DNA of 64,000 nucleotides from Nitrosomonas communis (GTDB taxonomy: Bacteria; Pseudomonadota; Gammaproteobacteria; Burkholderiales; Nitrosomonadaceae): assembly GCF_900114745.1 (NCBI RefSeq), contig NZ_FOUB01000005.1:62001-126000 (forward strand). The letters run 5' to 3'. A program made the position numbers and the translations under genes. The notes beneath the pieces were generated by a model. That model was not told the DNA's origin. It did no database searches and saw nothing but the letters and a program-made list of their open reading frames with translations. This document shows, one piece after another, positions 28,857-38,023 of this stretch. Every line of letters begins with the position of its first letter. Position 1 is the first letter of the stretch.

Positions 28857-29762
28857 TTATTTTTTTCTTTTGGCGCGAGGATGGGCGCTATCATAGATCA
28901 TTGCAAGATGTTGAAAATCGAGGTGAGTATAAACTTGAGTGGTACTGATACTGACATGCCCCAACATTTCCTGTACTGCCCGTAAATCCCCACTCGATTG
29001 CAGCATATGCGAAGCAAACGAATGGCGCAAGGCGTGAGGAAAGGTGTGAGTGCTGAGATTCTGTTGGTTGGCGCGAGTCTGGAGGCGATACTCGACTGCA
29101 CGAGGGCTGATTTGTTTGCCGCGGAGCGATAGAAAGAGTGCAGTTTCTCCAGGCGCCAGCATGGCGGCGCGTTGCTTCAGCCATGCTTGTAGCGCTTGCA
29201 AGGCATGACTGCCGACCGGCACCACCCGAGTCTTGTTCCCTTTTCCTCGAACCCGCACAGTGCCCTCAGAAAAATCGATATCTTCGGGTTTGAGTTGCGT
29301 TAATTCTGCCAACCTTAAGCCAGATGAATAAAATAACTCGAGCATGGCACGATCGCGAATACTTAGCCCATCTTCCTGCGCGAAAGTCATCAGTTTTACT
29401 GTTTCATCTGGAGAAAGCGCGTGTGGCAAGTTTTTGGGAGATTTGGGGACTCGCATGCCATTGCAAGGGTTATCGACATAGCCATGATGACGGCTTAAAT
29501 AGCGATAGAAGCCTCGCCAGGCAGAGAGCATTCTTGCAAGACTCCGGCCGGAGAGGCCCTCTCCATGAAGTTTGACGATAAAATGTCGGATGTCGTGTGC
29601 GCGCAGCTGATTTAAAGAGGTTGCTTCAGATAATTGCAGCAGAATAGCCAGATCTCTTGCATAACTTTTTTCTGTCAGTACTGACAATCTGCGCTCATTG
29701 GTCAGATGGGCGAGATATGCGCTGACCAGGACTGTTTTCTCTTCAGGAGCGTGGGAGTTCAT
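28857..29762 (-). CDS. xerC: Tyrosine recombinase XerC
   Basis: I start at ATG 29762 (MNSHAPEEKTVLVSAYLAHL), giving 301 residues; the longer frame adds an unlikely N-terminus. The N-terminal SAM-like core-binding domain has ERRLSVLTEKSYARDL. The catalytic domain has SSGLRLAELTQLK, HALRHSFASHML and LGHVSISTTQVYTHL, giving the R-H-R-H-Y set. It resolves chromosome dimers with XerD at dif. It overlaps the end of the DUF484 gene by 20 bases, the usual xerC partner. Confidence 0.95.
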   Translation of the reverse strand: MNSHAPEEKTVLVSAYLAHLTNERRLSVLTEKSYARDLAILLQLSEATSLNQLRAHDIRHFIVKLHGEGLSGRSLARMLSAWRGFYRYLSRHHGYVDNPCNGMRVPKSPKNLPHALSPDETVKLMTFAQEDGLSIRDRAMLELFYSSGLRLAELTQLKPEDIDFSEGTVRVRGKGNKTRVVPVGSHALQALQAWLKQRAAMLAPGETALFLSLRGKQISPRAVEYRLQTRANQQNLSTHTFPHALRHSFASHMLQSSGDLRAVQEMLGHVSISTTQVYTHLDFQHLAMIYDSAHPRAKRKK

Positions 29763-30438
29763 GTACCTGTGCTTCAGTATTCCAACACCCGAGGCGAATG
29801 AGCGCGCCTGCAATGAGCTCGCTCAACCTTTCCAGATAAAGCGTGCCCATATCGGGATAAAACCGTTCCAGTTCTGGACTACCCATCACCAGTAAGCCAA
29901 AGGTATGCTTCCTGCATAGCGGAATTAGGGAGAAAGACCGTAACTGAGGTGCTTCATCTCCAAACCATTGCTTGATCTCATCTGTTAAATGCGGGCCGCA
30001 GTAAGGTTTTGCCATGCTTTCAACAGCGGTACGCACGGTCTCGCTGACAGGCGTGAATTCAGGGCGTCGCTTATCGTCAGGGGAATCTTTCAAGAACCAC
30101 AAACGAACAATGACTTGTGGGATGGAAAAATTTTCACGCAGATGGTCATTTAACCCATTCAGCATTTCTTCGAGAGAATTGGATTCCATCAAAGCAATTG
30201 TCAGTTGGTGCATTTTTTCACCAATCATATTGTTATTTTCTCCGATACTGATGAGTTCGTGCAGTTTTTCTTGCAGCAAGCGGTTTTTTTCCCGTAGTGA
30301 AACCATCTGGCGTTCACTGAGCGAAATCGCTCGATCCTCATAAGGATGAGGAATTCTGATATCCGCCAGCATTTCAGCATATTCGGCAAAAAACTGCGGA
30401 TTTTTCCGCAGATAGTGCGCAACATTTTCTGGTTTCAT
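29743..30438 (-). CDS. DUF484 family protein (GAF-like)
   Basis: A 231-residue protein of the DUF484 family found upstream of xerC in many proteobacteria. MKPENVAHYLRKNPQFFAEYAEMLADIRIPHPYEDRAISLSERQM is the signature N-terminal coiled helix, and the C-terminal half has a GAF-like fold (SFSLIPLCRKHTFGLLVMGSPELERFYPDMGTLYLERLSEL). Its function is unknown. Confidence 0.93.
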   Translation of the reverse strand: MKPENVAHYLRKNPQFFAEYAEMLADIRIPHPYEDRAISLSERQMVSLREKNRLLQEKLHELISIGENNNMIGEKMHQLTIALMESNSLEEMLNGLNDHLRENFSIPQVIVRLWFLKDSPDDKRRPEFTPVSETVRTAVESMAKPYCGPHLTDEIKQWFGDEAPQLRSFSLIPLCRKHTFGLLVMGSPELERFYPDMGTLYLERLSELIAGALIRLGCWNTEAQVHELPRS

Positions 30439-31192
30439 AATGACACCCTGATCAATTCATTCGTAGAGCAAAAATGGGGATATTAGCGTATAAACTCATA
30501 AATTGTGTAAGCACTTTTACTTCTTTTTTATAATTCGGAATCGCCAGAGAAAAAATTGTTAGTTATGGGTCATTATCAGAGTTGCCTCTAAAAAAGCGAT
30601 CGGTGTAAGAATAAAAATGAAGATTTGCTGCTGACTGCAAGTTATTAATATGAGAAAAATCACTTCTTTTTCAACTAAACGGATACAAAATATAAAAATA
30701 ATATTAAGTCGAGCATAAACAGTGGCAGAATGCGGTATGTCAAAGTTGATCCCTTCCGGGAATTGGGTAGTTAATTAAAAGTAACTAAAAGTAGCTTTGA
30801 CCGAAAACGCAAGCATCTTCCTACAATATGCAAATTAAAAGATGTAAATGAGCATTTTTTTATCCTCTAATCTTCTTTCAGCAGGTTGTTATTTTTTTCT
30901 ATAGTTAAGGTTAAGAATGTTGCAAATAAACAACATAATCCACTCAAAAATATTTGATCACTTGCATGCAATGGTTTTTTTCGGCAGAATCCTCCAAACT
31001 TGTCAACTGTGGCGATTTCGGGCGGCAGGACCAATGTCAATGTCGTGAAATGGCAACAAGGTAAATAGAAACGCGAAATCTGACATTTAACAGGTTGCAA
31101 GGATTATTTATTTCATACTCAGCAATTTCGTGACATATGGTTTTGGTTTTTTGTCTTAAGTTTTTTAACTTTATTTAAAAGGAATACGTGTT
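30439..31192. other. 754-bp gene-free region upstream of the RTX/S-layer gene
   Basis: An AT-rich stretch with stop codons in all frames and no frame I can support. It holds the divergent promoters of DUF484/xerC and the RTX gene. Long leaders are common for abundant surface-layer messages. An AAAGGAAT ribosome-binding site lies shortly before the ATG at 31193. I see no riboswitch or hairpin I can name. Confidence 0.55.
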
Positions 31193-33658
31193 ATGGCTAT
31201 TTCCCAACAACAAAAGGAAGATATACTTGCGCTGACGGTGGCCACATTTAATGCCGCCCCTAGTGCAAAAATAATGCAGGATTTGGCTAAAGCGGTTGAG
31301 TCTGGCATGACCAATCAACAGCTGGCTGATATTCTGGTGGCAACCGATGAGTTTAAGGAAGGTATTCTGAAGGGTGCCGTGACCAATGAAGAGATTGCGG
31401 CCAACCTGCTGAAAAATTTCGGCCTGACGGCAGGCAATACGGATGCGGCCAGCCCAGATGCTCAAGCAGAGGCCTTTTTCATTAGCCGCCTTGAATCAGG
31501 CGCGAGCATAGGAAGTGTCCTGCTTGAAGCAGCTACGTATCTTTTGGGCACTCCTGCTGAAGCATTCAAACCTACCGCTGATTTGTTCCAAAACAAGGTT
31601 ACAGTGGCTGATGTCTATTCCAGAGATGGAAAAGGTGAAACTCTGGATGCAATGCAAAATGTGCTGATAGGCGTAACGCCGACCGCTCCTAAGACAAAAG
31701 CTGAAGCTGAAGCATTTGTAGCCGGAAAGGGTACTGGTCCTGATAACACTTTCCATCTTACTACCGGTGTGGATAATCCTCAAACCACTACTGGCAACGA
31801 TGAAATCAATGGTGTGGTGGATAATGCACCGAGTGGTACACTGACCAATGGCGATAATGTTAACGGTGGTGCTGGTTTTGATACCGCTAACTTGGTTGTT
31901 GTTAATGGTAATGCATGGCCTGCAGGCGCGACTATCAAAGACGTGGAAAAAATCGTCTTTAAAAATGTAAATCCTGCTGCGACTAATCTGAACTTGTCAA
32001 ATGTGACTGGTGCTACGGAGTTGTGGAACTCTGGCGCCCTTAAAGGCTCGGTTCTGAATTTGACAAACATTCAAAGCAATGCTGCTATCGGGGCCCTGAA
32101 TGTCGAGGGGGGCGCTATCCAGAACGCTACCTTCAAAGATGGCACAATTGCTGCAGGTGGAACGCTCACTCTGTCTACTGTCTCTTCTGGTGGCGGCGCG
32201 ACCAATCGTGTGCTTGAATCCGTGGGACATGCGACGACAGCCAATACCGCAAAAGATGTGACGCTGTCCGTAATCGCGGAAGGCAAAAATTTTGTGCAAT
32301 TTTCTGACGGAGGAGGAACAGGAAAGTCCATTGGCGGACTGAGTACGATTAAAGTTGCTGGCGGCGGCTCGTTGGATATTGTGGCCCCAGGCGGCGAGTT
32401 CAACAATGTCACTACGGTAGATGCTGCAGGTAACGGCGGTGGCCTCACGCTCGATCTGACTACCAACAACAAGGATGTCAAATTCACCGGCGGCGCCGGC
32501 AATGATACGCTCACTCTGGGTAATTTCACTGTTACCGATTCTATTGATGGCGGCGGCACGGTGGACAAGGATGGCAAGAGCAGTGATAATGACACGCTAA
32601 TCGCCACGCTGGCCAACTTGCAAGCTATTAACAAAGCAGGTTCAGTGAAGAACGTAGAAACCCTTGGCATCAATTTGGGTGGCCCGTTGGCTGCGAACGC
32701 AACCGTGAATGGCGAATTTTTCGGTATCAGCAACATTACCTTTAATGATGCGCTTACTCTGAATGGTAAATCTCTGATTCTGACGAACCTGGCCAATAAC
32801 GCCAATGTAACCTTCAAGGGTGCCGCAGGCGTAGGCGGAGGTACAATTGGAGTTGATGTCAAAGGTGCTGTTGCCGGCGCTGAAAATGCTGCAACTCTGA
32901 CTTTTGGTAAAGGCGTCGATCTCAATACCAACAAAGTGACGGTTAATGCTGGTGGCGTGGAAACTATCACTCTAGCAACCGACGCGACGTCTGGCGCTGG
33001 TGCGAGACTCAATAAATTGGCCGATACTGCACTGACTACTCTGAAGGTAACCGGCTCGGATGGGATAGGTATTGGTGCCGGTGTAGCTGGTGACGGTCTG
33101 AGTGCCAGCAAAAATATAACCACCATTGATGCGACCGGTGTAGTGAAGGATAGTGTCGGTGCTGTTGGAGGTGTATTTGTGGATCTCAAAAACAACGACA
33201 AATCTGTGACGTTTACGGGTGGTCAAGGTGGTGATGCCTACATTGCTTCGAATAAGGGCGACATCATTACCGGCGGTCTGGGTGGTGACGTTATCGCTTT
33301 AGGTACTGGCGCTGACAAGCTGATTTACAATGCGGCGGCAGAATCCGATGGCCAGCCTGCTCCCAACGGCAGCCTGGACGTAATCAATAACTTTGATGTG
33401 GCTGCGGATTCCATTCAATTTGCTGCCGCCCTGCAAACGGGCACTGCCAGCTTCATTGGCAACGCAGCCTTTACCAGTACCGGCGCTACACAAGTTAGCT
33501 TTACTAATGTGGCCGATGCTAATCCGATCGCAGCTGGAGCCCAACCGGGCGGTGCGGTGAAAGTTGACCTTAATGGTGATGGCACGTCGGATATGACGAT
33601 TAACCTGGTTGGTGTGACCGACGGCCAATTCGGTGCGTCCAACTTCAGTTTCGCCTGA
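31193..33658 (+). CDS. Large RTX/S-layer-like secreted protein
   Basis: An 821-residue acidic, Gly/Asn/Asp/Thr-rich protein without a single cysteine and with no N-terminal signal peptide. Residues 1-170 form a helical domain; the rest is beta-strand repeat sequence (e.g. NLSNVTGATELWNSG, VTTVDAAGNGGGLTLDL) with RTX-like turns such as FTGGAGNDTL and ITGGLGGDVIALGTGADKL. The C-terminus (DVINNFDVAADSIQF, DLNGDGTSDMTINLVG and FGASNFSFA) resembles type I secretion signals ending in hydrophobic residues. I infer export by an ABC/HlyD/TolC system encoded elsewhere and assembly as a surface layer or adhesin. A strong terminator follows. Confidence 0.75.
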   Translation: MAISQQQKEDILALTVATFNAAPSAKIMQDLAKAVESGMTNQQLADILVATDEFKEGILKGAVTNEEIAANLLKNFGLTAGNTDAASPDAQAEAFFISRLESGASIGSVLLEAATYLLGTPAEAFKPTADLFQNKVTVADVYSRDGKGETLDAMQNVLIGVTPTAPKTKAEAEAFVAGKGTGPDNTFHLTTGVDNPQTTTGNDEINGVVDNAPSGTLTNGDNVNGGAGFDTANLVVVNGNAWPAGATIKDVEKIVFKNVNPAATNLNLSNVTGATELWNSGALKGSVLNLTNIQSNAAIGALNVEGGAIQNATFKDGTIAAGGTLTLSTVSSGGGATNRVLESVGHATTANTAKDVTLSVIAEGKNFVQFSDGGGTGKSIGGLSTIKVAGGGSLDIVAPGGEFNNVTTVDAAGNGGGLTLDLTTNNKDVKFTGGAGNDTLTLGNFTVTDSIDGGGTVDKDGKSSDNDTLIATLANLQAINKAGSVKNVETLGINLGGPLAANATVNGEFFGISNITFNDALTLNGKSLILTNLANNANVTFKGAAGVGGGTIGVDVKGAVAGAENAATLTFGKGVDLNTNKVTVNAGGVETITLATDATSGAGARLNKLADTALTTLKVTGSDGIGIGAGVAGDGLSASKNITTIDATGVVKDSVGAVGGVFVDLKNNDKSVTFTGGQGGDAYIASNKGDIITGGLGGDVIALGTGADKLIYNAAAESDGQPAPNGSLDVINNFDVAADSIQFAAALQTGTASFIGNAAFTSTGATQVSFTNVADANPIAAGAQPGGAVKVDLNGDGTSDMTINLVGVTDGQFGASNFSFA

Positions 33659-33698
33659 TAGAACAGGCAGGGGCTCGCCTCTGCTTGTCTAAAACAAG

Positions 33699-33730
33699 AA
33701 CCCTGCCAGCCGCAAGACTGGCAGGGTTTT
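33699..33730 (+). terminator. Rho-independent terminator after the RTX gene
   Basis: AACCCTGCCAG and CTGGCAGGGTT form an 11-bp stem around an 8-base loop, followed by TTTTAATTAAAT. It is 41 bases past the stop. The next gene starts about 17 bases later, so its message must come from read-through or an overlapping promoter. Confidence 0.92.
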
Positions 33731-33746
33731 TAATTAAATAGAAAAT

Positions 33747-35282
33747 ATGGATAAAGATTGGTCACAAGGATATTTCACTGAAGTCGGTTACACGTTTGGT
33801 TATTACCGCGAGATCTCGCCTGTTTTCATTCGTTTTTGCCTGTTGCTGCAAGGCGTGATGCCACCCGAGTCAGCCACACCGAATTACTGTGAACTTGGCA
33901 TTGGGCAAGGGCTGTCACTTAATTTGCATGGCGCTACGACACCAGGGCGCTTCTTTGGAACGGACTTCAATCCTGAACATGCGGCATTTGCCCAAAGTTT
34001 GGCGCGAGCTGCTGCCTTGCCGCTCGATATTCGCGATGAAAGCTTTGAGGAATTTTTGCATGCCGATCTGCCTCCAATGGATTACATCGCTTTGCACGGT
34101 ATCTGGACTTGGGTGAGCATAGAGAATCACCAGCAAATCGTTAATTTTGCACGTAAATTCCTGAAACCAGGCGGTGTGCTCTACTTGAGTTATAACTGTT
34201 TCCCTGGCTGGGCGCCAGCTGCGCCGCTGCGCCAATTGTTCGCACTGCATGACCGTTTCGCTAGTCGTGCGCAAGGTGCATTTGCGCGCATGGATTCTGC
34301 GATTCAGTTTTCAGAGCGTTTACTGGATGCCAATTCAGCCTACGCACGCGCAGTGCCAGGAGTTAAGGAACGGCTGACCAAGATCAAGGAACAGAACCGA
34401 AACTACATCGCGCATGAATTTTTCAACCGCGATTGGAACGTGATGTATTTTGCGGATGTGGCCGACCGCCTGGCAGATGCCAAACTCGAATTTGCTGCTT
34501 CAGCCACTCCGCTCAATGCAGTCGATGCCATAAACCTCAGCCCTGAAGCACAGGAGATGATGAGAGAAGTCACACATCCCGTGCTCAAGGAGCAGATGCG
34601 TGACTATTTTACCTTTGCTCAGTTCCGTAAAGATATTTTTATGCGCGGGGTGTGCCGCTTGACGGACCCGGAAAAGAGCCAGCGCCTGCTTAATACACGT
34701 TTCGTATTGATGAACTGGCCGGAAGATATTCCGCGCAAGATTGTGGGGAATTGGTTGGAGGGGAATTTACAACCAGAAATCTATGATCCCCTTCTGGCTA
34801 CCTTGGCCGAGCGTGAGTTCGCACCTAAGACTCTCCGTAGTCTGTGTACAGCTATGGCTAATATAGCGAACGCTCAACAGGTGCTGCAAGCAGTTACCAT
34901 TCTGGTGGGTATGGGCCATCTGGCTCCTTGTCAAGATGAGGAAACGGTAAAGAAGGTGCGCACGAGCAGCGATCATCTCAACAATGTGATTCTTAACCGT
35001 GCGGTGTTCAGCCGTGACATCGCTTATTTGGCTGCCCCTGTAACAGGTGGCGCTGTATCAGTGAACCGCATGCAACAGCTTTTCCTGCTAGCTAAGGAGC
35101 GAAAAATAGCTGATCCCGCAGCGTTCGTTTGGCAAATTTTCCAAGAGAACAATGAACGCATGGTCAAAGAAGGACAGGTCATCGAAAATGATGAGGAAAG
35201 TTTAAAAGAAATCAAAGCAAACTATGCGAGCTTTGTAACTAAAGCAATGCCATTGCTTAAAGCGATGGGAGTTTTGCGATAA
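33747..35282 (+). CDS. SAM-dependent methyltransferase with regulatory domain
   Basis: A 511-residue protein with a class I methyltransferase domain in the first ~190 residues (YCELGIGQGLSLNLHG, FGTDFNPEHAAFAQ, LKPGGVLYLSYN) and a C-terminal regulatory domain (about 230-510) of the family found only in such enzymes. It directly follows the cysteine-free surface protein and may methylate it or a glycan on it; this comes only from adjacency. The target is unknown. Confidence 0.8.
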   Translation: MDKDWSQGYFTEVGYTFGYYREISPVFIRFCLLLQGVMPPESATPNYCELGIGQGLSLNLHGATTPGRFFGTDFNPEHAAFAQSLARAAALPLDIRDESFEEFLHADLPPMDYIALHGIWTWVSIENHQQIVNFARKFLKPGGVLYLSYNCFPGWAPAAPLRQLFALHDRFASRAQGAFARMDSAIQFSERLLDANSAYARAVPGVKERLTKIKEQNRNYIAHEFFNRDWNVMYFADVADRLADAKLEFAASATPLNAVDAINLSPEAQEMMREVTHPVLKEQMRDYFTFAQFRKDIFMRGVCRLTDPEKSQRLLNTRFVLMNWPEDIPRKIVGNWLEGNLQPEIYDPLLATLAEREFAPKTLRSLCTAMANIANAQQVLQAVTILVGMGHLAPCQDEETVKKVRTSSDHLNNVILNRAVFSRDIAYLAAPVTGGAVSVNRMQQLFLLAKERKIADPAAFVWQIFQENNERMVKEGQVIENDEESLKEIKANYASFVTKAMPLLKAMGVLR

Positions 35283-35595
35283 ACAGCTAGAATTGAAAAC
35301 CTTAACCGGCTTGGTGTGGCACTCAACATAATTGTTTTTGTGAAATGTTGTTAGAGAGTGCCAAATTCTTGATAGCAACATTGCAGTGGTACAAGAAGAT
35401 GTGCTGGTGCTAAAAGTTATTCCATTTTCTTAAGCAAATCTGGTCTTGTTGGCGCCTCCTTTGCTGCCTTATTTATACTGTCTGCAGCGCGCCTCCGCGT
35501 CATATTTGATTTGGAGATGGAATTACCTGCCTTGCGTTGCAATAACCCAATTTCCCATCTTTGCTTTTGCAAAAGTATTGGTGTAAGCTGATTAT
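35283..35595. other. 313-bp gap containing element copy E
   Basis: No gene. Most is filled by copy E (35419-35523). The rest holds no frame with support; the segment before 35596 should contain the promoter of the small membrane genes. Confidence 0.7.
35419..35523 (+). repeat. Copy E of the ~100-bp interspersed element
   Basis: The left end ATTCCATTTTCTTAAGCAAA and right end ATTTGATTTGGAGATGGAAT are inverted. The interior is diverged (TGGTCTTGTTGGCGCC, TTATTTATACTGTCTGCAG, CTCCGCGTCA). It lies between the methyltransferase stop and the small membrane gene pair. Confidence 0.85.
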
Positions 35596-35805
35596 ATGAA
35601 GTTTCTCGTATTCAACAAGGAGCAGCGAGAAGGCTTAGCTAAAGTATCAGATAATGTGGCTACTGCATCAGTTGTTGCGGCCTTACTAGGTGGTTTGATT
35701 GATAAGAAAATAACTCTCTTTGGTGTGTTGGCACTGATATTTCTGGCAAGCATGTTCTTGATTGTTTCCTTTATTCTGCGTAAAGGAGCGGATAATGGCG
35801 ATTGA
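35596..35805 (+). CDS. Small membrane protein, 69 aa
   Basis: A 69-residue protein: a charged N-terminus (MKFLVFNKEQREGLAKVSDN) followed by two hydrophobic helices (ASVVAALLGGLIDKK, and LFGVLALIFLASMFLIVSFIL) and a short charged tail. I do not recognise the family. It overlaps by 11 bases a second, 30-residue membrane protein gene, so the pair forms a coupled two-gene unit. Confidence 0.6.
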   Translation: MKFLVFNKEQREGLAKVSDNVATASVVAALLGGLIDKKITLFGVLALIFLASMFLIVSFILRKGADNGD

Positions 35806-35887
35806 ATCTATAATTGGACTGGCAGTATTTGCAGCTATCATGTTATTAGTAGCATGGTACGCTGATAAGCATCGCTCAAGCAAATAG
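35795..35887 (+). CDS. Very small membrane protein, 30 aa, overlapping the 69-aa gene
   Basis: The frame is ATG at 35795 to TAG at 35887, encoding 30 residues: MAIESIIGLAVFAAIMLLVA, then WYADKHRSSK. That is one membrane helix with a basic tail. An AAAGGAG ribosome-binding site at 35782-35787 is correctly placed inside the end of the upstream gene. The overlap and strong site suggest it is translated. Function unknown. Confidence 0.6.
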   Translation: MAIESIIGLAVFAAIMLLVAWYADKHRSSK

Positions 35888-36014
35888 AAGACTCGATTTT
35901 ATAAAGAAGCTCGCAGGATGTGCCGACGTGCGGAAGTGCATCGTTCGAGCTTGAGTATCGTGTGATATACTCAGCACGGTCACAATTGCGGGTTATAAAG
36001 GAGCATAACTGCTT

Positions 36015-36050
36015 TATATATTCCGTATCCGTGCCCGCGCGGAATATATA
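36015..36050. repeat. 11-bp perfect inverted repeat with 14-base spacer
   Basis: TATATATTCCG and CGGAATATATA flank a GC-rich spacer. There is no T-run, so it does not look like a usual terminator. It could be a regulator-binding site or a structured RNA element. Confidence 0.6.
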
Positions 36051-36164
36051 TTCACACTGCAAAACTAAAGTAACTTGAGTTCGGCATAAGAATCATTACA
36101 TCACGGTTGGAAGAGCTTGAGGGAGTCTGATATTAAGCGAGGGTTTCTTCTCTCGAAAGGTGTA

Positions 36165-36266
36165 ATTCCATTTCTAAATCAAAACTGACTTTGTCAGCTT
36201 CACCTTGCCGCATTACTTATCCTGTCTTCGGCTCGCCTTCGCGTTATATTTGATTTGGAAAGGAAT
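36165..36266 (+). repeat. Copy F of the ~100-bp interspersed element
   Basis: Ends ATTCCATTTCTAAATCAAAA and TTTGATTTGGAAAGGAAT are inverted, with GACTTTGTCAGCTTCACC and GGCTCGCCTTCGCGT inside. It is close to copy H. It lies between the small membrane genes and the 3' end of the sulfotransferase. Confidence 0.93.
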
Positions 36267-36281
36267 AATAACCAAACCCTA

Positions 36282-37604
36282 TTACCTGCTGGCGAAACTT
36301 CGGCGGATACGCAGGTTTGTATGTTCAAACCATCTCTTAATTCCTTTATGCGGAACTATAGTGTGTTCATTAAAAGGGGGTAACTCCACCGTTGATTTCA
36401 GTGAAGGAAAGTTTGCTTTAATGCGCGCTGAAATTTCTTGTTCAAATGCATCATATTCTTCAAAACCTTCCAATTTCATCGAGTCATAGTCATAACCGCG
36501 TTGCCTAGATTTTTGTCGTGCCTTTAGATGGTCGAGATAAGTAACGAAATTTTTTCCATATTGAAGTCCCAGCACATGATAAATTGCCAGAACCGCAATA
36601 TCAAGGTTTTCAGAGAAAATCTCAGATGATACCAACACTAACTTATCAGCGGGTATTGTCGTTCTGCAGAGATGCACCAACCGGCTACTATCTTCGCGCA
36701 TGCGCGCAATTACCTTATCTGACCATTCAGGGATTGACAGTGGATCAATACCGGTTTTAGATAAAGTCGACATTCTGATCAAAGCGAGTAAGGAAGGCAT
36801 AAAGTAATTAGAAGGGCGCGCGATTAATATAAAGCGTGCTTCAGGAAACATTTTTATCAGCGCTGGGATTTTCTTGTGACTTGTGACTTCCTTAGAGACA
36901 AAATATCTTGACTCCGGCCCACGTAAATAAAGAATCTTTTGCAGAACCTTCTTGTAGCTGCGAAGCATTCTTTGTTGTACGCTTTGAGGAAGTTCTGGGA
37001 AATTATCTAAGTGCGGTAGGATGGCCGGATATGGAAAGCGCAGAAAAATAAAAAAGTGATGAAGATAATTTTCCTCGAAAAATATTCCATCCTCTTCCCA
37101 GTCTGCTAGTGTATTGGGATGCATTTTCGCAGCTAGTTTTCCAGCTTCCGATTTGGACCAGTAATTTAAGTTCTTCAGATTGTTGTCTAATCCCAGAGCC
37201 TTAATAAATTTTTGCATTGATATAAAAGGATAACGCCATTCAATATGGCGCATTGCAAAGAAGTTTTGGTCGTCAGCGGCTAGCGTTCGATGTAAAAAAG
37301 TCGTTCTGCAACGCGGCATCCCAATGATAAAGATGGGTTGGATGATGCGCTTGCGGTAATGAGGATAGAGGATTTCATCCAGATACCAAAGAAATGTCGA
37401 AAAGGGTACAGTGATCAAAACTCTGATCAGAAAAGCAATCTGTTTTAGCTTGGCGCGCCAAGTACTCGGTGAGCATAAGACCGTTTTCCAGAGAAGGAGG
37501 TAGGTTCTCCAGTAAGGAAAAGGTGCAAGCATGATTCCTACAGCATAAACAAAAATAACAAATAAAACTGATGCCAAGAAAGAGGAAAACATGCTCAATC
37601 CCAC
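36282..37604 (-). CDS. Sulfotransferase family protein, membrane-anchored
   Basis: A 440-residue protein. Residues about 5-30 form a membrane segment and a second hydrophobic stretch lies near 55-75. IFIIGMPRCRTTFLHRTLA at about 91-109 is the 5'-phosphosulfate-binding loop of PAPS-dependent sulfotransferases, and FPEARFILIARP matches the 3'-phosphate-binding segment. It resembles the bacterial Sulfotransfer_3 group. Its acceptor is unknown. It is divergent from mbtH across about 100 bases, so it may be part of the NRPS locus as a tailoring enzyme or only a neighbour. Confidence 0.8.
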   Translation of the reverse strand: MGLSMFSSFLASVLFVIFVYAVGIMLAPFPYWRTYLLLWKTVLCSPSTWRAKLKQIAFLIRVLITVPFSTFLWYLDEILYPHYRKRIIQPIFIIGMPRCRTTFLHRTLAADDQNFFAMRHIEWRYPFISMQKFIKALGLDNNLKNLNYWSKSEAGKLAAKMHPNTLADWEEDGIFFEENYLHHFFIFLRFPYPAILPHLDNFPELPQSVQQRMLRSYKKVLQKILYLRGPESRYFVSKEVTSHKKIPALIKMFPEARFILIARPSNYFMPSLLALIRMSTLSKTGIDPLSIPEWSDKVIARMREDSSRLVHLCRTTIPADKLVLVSSEIFSENLDIAVLAIYHVLGLQYGKNFVTYLDHLKARQKSRQRGYDYDSMKLEGFEEYDAFEQEISARIKANFPSLKSTVELPPFNEHTIVPHKGIKRWFEHTNLRIRRSFASR

Positions 37605-37702
37605 AATTAAAAATAATAAATTTATGATGTATAATTATAATGAAAAATAAATATGTAATATAGATAAAGCTAGACTTGGCATTTAACTTTTCAAAGAATT
37701 TT

Positions 37703-37930
37703 ATGAATAAGCTAGAAAACGAGCATTTTAATGATGATCTCTATGAGGTTGTTGTTAATCATGAGCAACAATATTCAATTTGGCCTAATGACAGAGAAAT
37801 ACCTTTAGGTTGGCATAAAGTTGGTCAATCTGGTGGGAAACAAAAATGCTTAGAGTATATTGCTTCAGTTTGGGAAGATATGCGCCCACTTTCACTTCGC
37901 CGTAAAATGGAAAAAGAATCTCTATCTTGA
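37703..37930 (+). CDS. MbtH-like NRPS accessory protein
   Basis: I choose ATG 37703 ([21 protein letters not shown]), giving 75 residues as usual for MbtH; a TTG start at 37676 would add nine residues. [34 protein letters not shown] is the family signature, with the conserved Trp residues. MbtH proteins bind and activate adenylation domains, so it is presumably the partner of the synthetase at 44560. First gene of the plus-strand set mbtH-sfp-aminotransferase-dehydrogenase. Confidence 0.93.
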   Translation: MNKLENEHFNDDLYEVVVNHEQQYSIWPNDREIPLGWHKVGQSGGKQKCLEYIASVWEDMRPLSLRRKMEKESLS

Positions 37931-38023
37931 CCTACAAACTCACAATTTAGAGTAACTTAAATAGTTAGTTGAATTTGATGTTGAATATTAAATTTGTCAT
38001 TCTTGCATTCATATCAAGCTAGC

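Larger units (their letters stand above)
35888..36281. other. 394-bp gene-free gap with hairpins and element copy F
   Basis: Contains the inverted repeat at 36015-36050, a shorter one (GAGTAT/ATACTC at 35953-35972) and element copy F at 36165-36266. No gene. It separates the small membrane pair from the convergent sulfotransferase and marks the left edge of the AT-rich biosynthetic region. Confidence 0.6.

Noticed and set aside
30867..31100. 77-codon minus-strand frame upstream of the RTX gene
   Set aside because: No ribosome-binding site, no domain, and it falls in the expected leader/promoter region.
32071..33201. Long 376-codon minus-strand frame opposite the RTX gene
   Set aside because: It is the antisense shadow of a Gly/Asn/Thr-rich gene: Pro/Leu/Val/Ser-rich, no domain, no start context.
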